A program made the position numbers and the translations under genes. This document shows positions 1 to 6,781 of a DNA stretch of 9,904 nt, piece by piece. This stretch comes from Bacteroidales bacterium (GTDB lineage Bacteria > Bacteroidota > Bacteroidia > Bacteroidales > UBA932). Location of the stretch: the NCBI GenBank assembly GCA_017478685.1, contig JAFVDC010000158.1, forward strand, positions 1 through 9,904, given 5' to 3'. A model generated the notes under the pieces. The model had not been told where the DNA came from. It searched no databases and worked only from the letters and a program-made list of their open reading frames with translations. Position 1 is the first letter of the stretch; each line of letters begins with the position of its first letter.

Positions 1-3000
1 TTTACAAGAAATACGGGCTGCAGGCCGACATGACCAGCTTTGCAAAAACCGCCACGCTCCAGAGCATAAAAAATGAGGTCCTGAAGGTGCTCATGTCCGG
101 AGAAAAGAAGGCTTCGGCAGCGGCCGCTCCTGTATCTACGGAGCCTCATGAACTTACCTTCCAGCAGCAGGGCGTTTTCTTTGACTGCATGAAGGCCCCC
201 TGGGAAACCCAGTACAACATCCCCATGCTGTGGCGTTTCCCGGATGGAACTTCGGCCGAAGCCGTTAAAAACGCCGTTACGGAGGTCCTTAAGGCACATC
301 CCGGCCTTAACGTAAGCTTTGAGCAGAAGGACGGAAAAGTGTTTGCCGTGCCTTCCACCGCGGAGCCCGTGGTTGAAACCGAGGAACTTAAGGAAAGCAT
401 TACCGCCCGCAGCTTCAAGGAGCAGTTTGTGAAGCCCTTCAATCTCCAGGGATTCCCGCTTTACAGAGTCAAGGTCCTTTCAACCCCGGACGGCGTGGTT
501 CTGGCCACTGATTTCCACCACCTTATCTTCGACGGCGCGTCCTACGACATCTTCGGCAAACAACTTTCTGCCGCCCTTGGTGGCGTTAAACCTGAGGCCG
601 AAGCCTACACCTACGCGCAGTATGCGAAGGACCAGAAAGAGAGCGTGGACGGCAAGGAATTCAAGGAGGCCGAAGCCTTCTTTGCAAAGCAGCTTGAGAC
701 CTTTGAAGAGGCATCGGAGATACTCCCCAACCTCCCCGCCCAGGAAGGAAAGGGACGCGAACTCTATATAGAAGAGCCCGTAAACGCCCCCGGAATTGCA
801 GCAAAGTGCAGGGAACTTGGAATCACTCCTGCAAGCTACTTCCTTGCCGCTGCGTACATGGCGGTTTCGGCATTCACAGGAAAGCGCAACGTGTATATGT
901 GCACGGTGTCCGGCGGAAGGTCGGACCTCCGTACCTCGGATACCATGGGCATGTTCGTGAACACCCTGGCCCTTGCCGGGGATGTGCGCGATGATACCGT
1001 TAGCAGCTACCTCAAGGCAGTCCACGAGGACTTCTCCGGCACCCTTTCCCATGAGAACTACCCGTTCTCCCGAATTGCCGCAAAATTCGGCTTCCAGCCA
1101 AAGATAATGCTGGCCTACGAGGTTGGCGTGGTGGAAACCTACCCCGGCCTGAGCTCTGAAATAATGGAAACCGGCTATCCCAAGTTCCCGGTAAGTATCT
1201 TTGTAGACGGAGAAGAGGGCAAGGAGCGCATTGTGGTGGCCTACGATAACTCCCTCTACAGCCAGGGAATAATGCAGCGCTTTGCAAAGACCATTGCCAG
1301 TGTTGCCGCCGGTATGCTCAAGGCCGAAAAGACCTCCGAAGTCCCGTTTGTAGATTCCGCATCACTTGAGGAACTGGACGACTTCAACCACTATTTCCAG
1401 AAGGTGGATACCTCAGAGACAGTGGTGTCGCTGTTCAGGAAGCAGGCCGCCGCAACTCCAGGCGCCGTCGCCCTCATTTCCGGCGGTAAAACCTGGACTT
1501 ACGCCGAAGTGGACGCTGTTTCCGACCGCGTTGCAGCCTACGTCTCTTCCCTTGGCTTCGGCCGTGAGCAGGCGGTGTCCGTCCTTATCGGCCGAAACGA
1601 GTGGATGGTACTTGCCTCCCTTGGTATCCTGAAGGCCGGTTGCGCATATCAGCCGCTGGATCCTTCCTACCCCGCAGAGCGCCTGAGTTTCATGATAAAG
1701 GACTCCGGAGCAGGGCTCCTCATTGCCGACGAAGACCTTGTGGGCATACTTCCGGAGTATAAGGGAAAGGTGCTGAGAACTTCCGAGATTGCAGGCCTTC
1801 CTGAAGGTAAAGTCCCCGCCGGGCCTTCCCCCGAAGACCTCTTCATCCTGCTTTATACTTCCGGCTCCACGGGTGTGCCCAAGGGCGTTATGCTGGAGCA
1901 CCGGAACCTTGTGAATTTCTGCGCCTGGTACCGCTCTTACTACAGTCTGAAGCCTTCCGACAGGGTTGCGGCATATGCAAGTTACGGCTTTGACGCCTGC
2001 ATGATGGACATGTACCCCGCCCTTACAACCGGCGCGGCCGTGTGCATAATTCATGAGGAAATCCGCCACGACATGATGGCACTGGATGCCTTCATTACGG
2101 AAAACGGCGTCACGCACAGCTTCATGACCACCCAGGTGGGCGTGATGTACTCCAGGAACTTCCCGGACAACAAGAGCATAAGACACCTTTCCGTTGGCGG
2201 AGAGAAACTGGTGTCTACAGACCCGCCCAAGTATGGCTTCCACAACGCCTACGGCCCCACGGAGTGCACCATATTCGCCACAATTTTCAAGATTGACGAG
2301 AAGGAGGAGAACTTCCCCATCGGCCATCCTCTTGACAATGTGCTGTGCTATGTCGTGGACCGTGACTTCCGCAGGCTCCCCGTGGGCGCTCCCGGAGAAC
2401 TTCTCATTGCGGGCGCCGGCGTTGGCAGGGGCTACCTTAACCAGCCGGAGAAAACGGCCGAAGCTTTCATTGAGAACCCGTTTGTAAAGGGCATGAGGGC
2501 ATACCGGTCCGGTGACATCGTGCGCTTCAGGGAAGACGGAAACATTGAGTTTGTGGGCCGCCGTGACTCCCAGGTTAAAATCCGCGGTTTCCGTATTGAG
2601 ACCAAGGAGGTGGAGGCCGTGATAAGGGAAATGCCCGGAGTCAAGGACGTCACCGTCCAGGCCTTTGACAAGCCCTCTGGAGGCAAGTTCCTGGCCGCAT
2701 ACGTGGTGTTCGACGGCACTATGGACTCTTCGGCCATAGCCCAGTTCATCCGTGACCGCAAGCCGCCGTACATGGTGCCGGAGAGCTTCACGCAGATTGA
2801 TGCCATCCCGCTCAACGTGAACCAGAAGGTGGACAGGAAGGCTCTCCCCGCCCCCACTCCCAAGACCTCCGATGACTACGTTGCCCCGGAAACCCCGGCC
2901 GAAAGGATACTCTGCAAGGTGTTCGCCTCCGTCCTTGACATGGAGAAGGTAAGCGTGCTGGACAATTTCTTCGACCTTGGAGGTACTTCCCTCGTTGTTA

Positions 3001-4370
3001 CCAACGTGCTTGTTTCGGCCCAAAGGGAGGGACTTAACTTTGCCTATGCCGATGTCTTCACGCATCCTACGGCCCGGAGCCTGGCAGCCTTCATCGAGGG
3101 CCCCCACGACGAAAAGCCTGGCTCTGAAGACGTGGCGGACTACGACTATTCGGCCATTGACGCCCTTCTTGCCGGGAACACCCTGGACGCCTTCCTCAGC
3201 GGAAAACCCCAGCCTCTTGGGAAGAATATCCTCCTTACCGGCGTAACCGGCTACCTTGGCATCCATGTGCTCAAGGAACTGATTATGAGCACTCCCGCCG
3301 ATACCGTGGTATGGTGCCTCATAAGGGCGCGTCAGGGCGGAACCACCGCCCACTGGCTCAAGGAAATGCTGGTCTACTACTTTGAGGACGACTTCTTCCC
3401 GCTTCTTGGAAAGCGCATACGCATTGTGCAGGGAGACATCACGCAGCCATCTGTATTCCAGTCCCTGCTTGACAGCGGCACCGCCTTTGACGTGGTTATA
3501 AACTGCGCCGCCAACGTGAAACACTTCTCCAAAGGCACGGACATCGAGGACGTGAACTACGGCGGAGCCAAGAACGTGGTGGACTTCTGCGAGCGTAACG
3601 GCGCCCGTCTGGTGCACATCTCCACGGAGAGCGTGGGAGGCTCCACCAAGGGCGTACAGCCGGTGATTTTCAGGGAGCAGCAGCTCTACTTCGGCCAGCT
3701 GACTTCAAACCAGTATGTGCATTCAAAGTTCCTGGCCGAACGCCATATCCTGCAGCACATGGCCGACGGCCGAATAAACGCCAAGATCCTGAGGGCCGGA
3801 AACCTTGCTTCCCGCACGGCAGACGGCGAGTTCCAGATGAACATGAACTCCAACACGTCCATGGGACGCCTCAAGGCCATCAAGAAACTTGGAATGGTGC
3901 CTTACGCCAGCACAACGCAGAGGGTGGAATTTACGCCTATCGACGAAGCCGCCCGCGCCGTGGTGCTTCTAGCCACCACGCCCCGTGAAAACTGCGTCCT
4001 GCACGTTTCCAACAACCACCTTGTTCCTATGGAGGATGTGGTTGAGAGGCTTTCCGTTGTGGACGGCGAGCCGCTGAAATACGCAGAGAACCAGGAATTT
4101 GCCGCCGCGCTCCAGCAGGCCATGGCAGACCCTGAGATGGCCCGTAACCTTTCGGCACTTGTGGCATACACGCGCTCTTCCGCAGACGACCCCGAGGTCA
4201 TCAACTGGCCTTCAACCAGCTTCACGGTCCAGATTCTCCTGAGGCTGGGCTTCCACTGGAACACGACTTCGGCAAGTTACCTTGACCGGATGTTCGACTT
4301 CCTTAGCGGAATGGGTTATTTCAATTCCTATCGGACGTCTAACCAGAGGGTTTCCGAAGTCCCGTCATAG
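1..4370 (+). CDS. Nonribosomal peptide synthetase, 3' part: (T)-C-A-T-reductase, open at the left edge
   Basis: Multimodular peptide synthetase that releases its product reductively. Residues are numbered from the ATG at 30, which is probably internal: the frame is open to the edge (first full codon at 3), and the first ~22 residues match the end of a carrier domain (compare YGLQADMTSFAKTATLQSI with EGLNFAYADVFTHPTARSL of the downstream carrier). Condensation domain ~40-450, with active-site HHLIFDG at 163-169 and GMFVNT at 307-312. Adenylation domain ~465-937, with TSGSTGVPKG at 610-619, FDA at 654-656, NAYGPTE at 739-745, YRSGD at 825-829 and NQKVDR at 931-936 (K933). Carrier domain ~950-1015, with LGGTSL and phosphopantetheine Ser987. 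Reductase ~1060-1446, with the NAD(P)H loop TGVTGYLG at 1070-1077 and catalytic YVHSK (Y1229, K1233). There is no thioesterase or epimerase here. Expected product: a peptide aldehyde or alcohol. Activation by a phosphopantetheinyl transferase encoded elsewhere is inferred. The stop lies inside the 3' end of the convergent protease gene. Confidence 0.95.
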   Translation, partial: YKKYGLQADMTSFAKTATLQSIKNEVLKVLMSGEKKASAAAAPVSTEPHELTFQQQGVFFDCMKAPWETQYNIPMLWRFPDGTSAEAVKNAVTEVLKAHPGLNVSFEQKDGKVFAVPSTAEPVVETEELKESITARSFKEQFVKPFNLQGFPLYRVKVLSTPDGVVLATDFHHLIFDGASYDIFGKQLSAALGGVKPEAEAYTYAQYAKDQKESVDGKEFKEAEAFFAKQLETFEEASEILPNLPAQEGKGRELYIEEPVNAPGIAAKCRELGITPASYFLAAAYMAVSAFTGKRNVYMCTVSGGRSDLRTSDTMGMFVNTLALAGDVRDDTVSSYLKAVHEDFSGTLSHENYPFSRIAAKFGFQPKIMLAYEVGVVETYPGLSSEIMETGYPKFPVSIFVDGEEGKERIVVAYDNSLYSQGIMQRFAKTIASVAAGMLKAEKTSEVPFVDSASLEELDDFNHYFQKVDTSETVVSLFRKQAAATPGAVALISGGKTWTYAEVDAVSDRVAAYVSSLGFGREQAVSVLIGRNEWMVLASLGILKAGCAYQPLDPSYPAERLSFMIKDSGAGLLIADEDLVGILPEYKGKVLRTSEIAGLPEGKVPAGPSPEDLFILLYTSGSTGVPKGVMLEHRNLVNFCAWYRSYYSLKPSDRVAAYASYGFDACMMDMYPALTTGAAVCIIHEEIRHDMMALDAFITENGVTHSFMTTQVGVMYSRNFPDNKSIRHLSVGGEKLVSTDPPKYGFHNAYGPTECTIFATIFKIDEKEENFPIGHPLDNVLCYVVDRDFRRLPVGAPGELLIAGAGVGRGYLNQPEKTAEAFIENPFVKGMRAYRSGDIVRFREDGNIEFVGRRDSQVKIRGFRIETKEVEAVIREMPGVKDVTVQAFDKPSGGKFLAAYVVFDGTMDSSAIAQFIRDRKPPYMVPESFTQIDAIPLNVNQKVDRKALPAPTPKTSDDYVAPETPAERILCKVFASVLDMEKVSVLDNFFDLGGTSLVVTNVLVSAQREGLNFAYADVFTHPTARSLAAFIEGPHDEKPGSEDVADYDYSAIDALLAGNTLDAFLSGKPQPLGKNILLTGVTGYLGIHVLKELIMSTPADTVVWCLIRARQGGTTAHWLKEMLVYYFEDDFFPLLGKRIRIVQGDITQPSVFQSLLDSGTAFDVVINCAANVKHFSKGTDIEDVNYGGAKNVVDFCERNGARLVHISTESVGGSTKGVQPVIFREQQLYFGQLTSNQYVHSKFLAERHILQHMADGRINAKILRAGNLASRTADGEFQMNMNSNTSMGRLKAIKKLGMVPYASTTQRVEFTPIDEAARAVVLLATTPRENCVLHVSNNHLVPMEDVVERLSVVDGEPLKYAENQEFAAALQQAMADPEMARNLSALVAYTRSSADDPEVINWPSTSFTVQILLRLGFHWNTTSASYLDRMFDFLSGMGYFNSYRTSNQRVSEVPS

Positions 4371-6778
4371 TAGCGGAGCACAGCCTTGAATGTGTGGGCT
4401 CCGCTTACTGTTTGAGGTTCGGCCACCGGGGCGCCGTCCAGGAACCATGATACGTCTTTGAGTGTCTTTCCGGCCTGAGGCACTGCCTGAGGCACGCCGT
4501 CTACCATTTTTATGTATGCGGCGTCAAAAAAGTCGGGAGTCTTTTCCGGGGCGGGAAGTTCCAGGCCGGCGTAAATGAGATAGTCGTACTGTGTCCAAAC
4601 CGTTCTCCAGGAGGTTGGGGTGGTGTCAAAGTCTTTCCTGGCAAAATTTCCGCCGAGGGAAGTGCCGCCATTCTCTCTCATGAAAAACGGATACTGCCCG
4701 GACACTACACCGGTGAGGCCGTATCCAATATAGACATCTTTCCCTTCAGGCAAGACAATGTCCAGTCCTTGAATGTCGTACTTTACAATTCCCCCAAATT
4801 GAAGGTTGTCAATCTTGTGGAAGAGCGCAAGGTCATCGTCAAAGTAAACCAGGAGATATGCGTCCGTATAAGTGCACTCCGACACTGCAAACCGGATGTC
4901 TGTGAGCCTGCATCCGGCATAGCCCAACTGCGCAATCTCGTCCTTGGCGTAACGCATTGCAACGGCAAAGTTGCCGCTTCCCAGGCCGCCCCTGCTGAGG
5001 CTTCCGGTATCGGACACCTTGGAAAGTTCCGTCTTGGGACATTCGTCTATGCCGAAAAGGGTGAAATTACGGATGCACCTGTTTTCCGTGCTCATGGTAA
5101 TGTTCTCGGAGACAGGGATATAACCGTTCTTTCTTACGGTAAGGACCTGATCTTCGGTGCTGAGGCCGGAGATATCTATGCTGTAATATCCGTCGGCGTC
5201 GGTTTCGGCCACAATGTCCGTGGGAAGCACGGAAGGAGCCCCGGCAAAGGGATAGGCCGCCCTTGAAAGGACCACCTGCGCCCCTTCTATCGGCTTTCCG
5301 GAAGTATCCTTCACGGTGCCGTACAATGTGCTTTCGGCCGAAATAAAGGCCGTGAAAGTGGTGATTCCGCCGGAGAGGGTTATTTCACTTAGGTCAAGCC
5401 CGGCGTAATTCCCGGACCACTGCTTCAGGGAGACGCTATTCGCAGTGGAATTTGTTCCTCCGAAAAGCCTTCCGGCAAGCTTTTCCGGGAGTCCGCCTGC
5501 ATTGTCAATGATATAGTAGCAGGGATGCCCGTAATATGCGTTTATCTTGTTGGTATTCTCCCACAGATAAGCTGCCGTATTGCCGGACACATTGTTCTCC
5601 GACTGGTCTACATGGTAAACGGCAAGTCCGGTTTCCTGGATGCCGGCGTCCCATCCTTCTCCGTTACGGGTTTCAAGGATGAAGTACTCACCTTCGTTTT
5701 GGGTCTTGAACTTGTAGGCGGCATTCTCCTGAAGCGGGGCAAGGGAATAACTGCCGCCGGAAGTTATAAGTTCCGGTTCCTTCATCCATCCCAGCATGTG
5801 GCGCTCAAGGGCGGTGAAATACGGCGGGCACTTGCCGCGCAAGTTGTAATTTCCACTGCACATGACATCAAACTTATCCGTAGTGTAGGCATTCTGCCCG
5901 CCTGTCTCATAGTCTGTGTCGTAGAAATCCGGAAGGCCCAAGGAGTGTGCGAACTCATGGACCGTGGTGCCTATTCCGCACATTTCCGTGCCCGTGGCCC
6001 CAAATAGTTCGGATGTACAGAAGTATTTCCGGGCCACAACGCCGTCGAAGGTGGCATACATGGTGGCCTGGTGCGGCCAGATTGATTCTTCTCCGGCTCC
6101 TTCGGCCTCATTGTGACCGGCGTAATACACCAGGATCATGTCTATGTTGCCATCTCCGTCGGAGTCGTATTTGGAGAAATCAACTTCAGGGTCCAGTATC
6201 TCAAAGGCTTCCTTGATTGCCTTGGAGACGCCGTATTTGTCGTAGTAGGCCGATGACTGTGAGAGGGTTACGGGGCCAAGAACCTCAAAGGAGGGCCGAT
6301 ACTGCCCAAGGGAGTTATCCATATAGTAATCCCTGACTGAGCCGTATCCTCCGTTTTCGCTGTAACCTTCCTGGTTAAGGAGATTATGGAAACGGGTCTT
6401 GGGGTCATCCACCACGAATGTGGAATCCGAGAAATTTATAAGAAGTGCCGGTATTGTGCGGTCTCCGAAGTTGGTCACGGGAGGGTTGTCATAGCTGGAC
6501 CACTGGGCCCTGGCCTGGATTTGGGCACTCCTTTGAAGCGGAGTCCGGTACTGCGCTATGGCCTTTCCGGAAGGCCGCCAGAAGCCGTCAGGGCCTTTTT
6601 CCACTATGGTGCCGGACTGGTTTGTCATCCAGTGGCAGAATTCGTCTCCGTGAAGGGTGAGCACAATTATGGAGCCGTCCGGCTGCCGCACTTTATAAGG
6701 GCCGGGATTTGCAGGTGCGGCAAGGGCCATAATGGCCGAACCAAGCACAAGGCCTATGGTAAAGAGTATCTTTTTCAT
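4328..6778 (-). CDS. Secreted M6-family (immune inhibitor A-like) zinc metalloprotease with C-terminal accessory domains
   Basis: 816-residue exported protease. A signal peptide covers ~1-21 (KK, hydrophobic core, ALA-AP cleavage-like site) with no lipobox. The M6 catalytic region spans ~100-450. It contains the zinc site HEFAHSLGLPD (H274, E275, H278, candidate third ligand D284) and a Met-turn-like DVMCSG around M306. An acidic DSDGDGNID stretch (205-213) could bind calcium. A carboxypeptidase-regulatory-like beta domain follows (~485-570, YGTVKDTSGKPIEGAQV). Next is an unrecognised beta-rich domain (~575-745), then a short Ig-like end (~750-816). I see no typical type IX secretion C-terminal signal. 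The start codon lies 3 nt after the stop of the upstream lipoprotein gene, so the two are very probably cotranscribed; no strong Shine-Dalgarno is visible, as is common in this phylum. The last 43 nt overlap the convergent NRPS gene. Family assignment is firm; the substrate is unknown. Confidence 0.93.
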   Translation of the reverse strand: MKKILFTIGLVLGSAIMALAAPANPGPYKVRQPDGSIIVLTLHGDEFCHWMTNQSGTIVEKGPDGFWRPSGKAIAQYRTPLQRSAQIQARAQWSSYDNPPVTNFGDRTIPALLINFSDSTFVVDDPKTRFHNLLNQEGYSENGGYGSVRDYYMDNSLGQYRPSFEVLGPVTLSQSSAYYDKYGVSKAIKEAFEILDPEVDFSKYDSDGDGNIDMILVYYAGHNEAEGAGEESIWPHQATMYATFDGVVARKYFCTSELFGATGTEMCGIGTTVHEFAHSLGLPDFYDTDYETGGQNAYTTDKFDVMCSGNYNLRGKCPPYFTALERHMLGWMKEPELITSGGSYSLAPLQENAAYKFKTQNEGEYFILETRNGEGWDAGIQETGLAVYHVDQSENNVSGNTAAYLWENTNKINAYYGHPCYYIIDNAGGLPEKLAGRLFGGTNSTANSVSLKQWSGNYAGLDLSEITLSGGITTFTAFISAESTLYGTVKDTSGKPIEGAQVVLSRAAYPFAGAPSVLPTDIVAETDADGYYSIDISGLSTEDQVLTVRKNGYIPVSENITMSTENRCIRNFTLFGIDECPKTELSKVSDTGSLSRGGLGSGNFAVAMRYAKDEIAQLGYAGCRLTDIRFAVSECTYTDAYLLVYFDDDLALFHKIDNLQFGGIVKYDIQGLDIVLPEGKDVYIGYGLTGVVSGQYPFFMRENGGTSLGGNFARKDFDTTPTSWRTVWTQYDYLIYAGLELPAPEKTPDFFDAAYIKMVDGVPQAVPQAGKTLKDVSWFLDGAPVAEPQTVSGAHTFKAVLRYYDGTSETLWLDVR
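4373..4404 (+). terminator. Possible hairpin just after the NRPS stop codon
   Basis: GCGGAGC (4373-4379) pairs exactly with GCTCCGC (4398-4404) around an 18-nt loop, starting 2 nt after the NRPS stop. No run of T follows, and it lies within the protease coding sequence on the other strand, so terminator function is only a suggestion. Confidence 0.25.
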
Positions 6779-6781
6779 GGC

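Noticed and set aside
1413..3617. Very long open antisense frame (734 codons) opposite the NRPS adenylation and carrier region
   Set aside because: Its frame is the mirror of a clearly real, G+C-rich coding sequence with all NRPS motifs. The predicted protein shows no recognisable domain and low-complexity His/Val/Gly-rich composition.
4328..4600. Type IX secretion C-terminal domain on the M6 protease
   Set aside because: The last ~70 residues look like a short Ig-like domain and lack the typical motifs I would expect of that signal. A sequence search could still change this.
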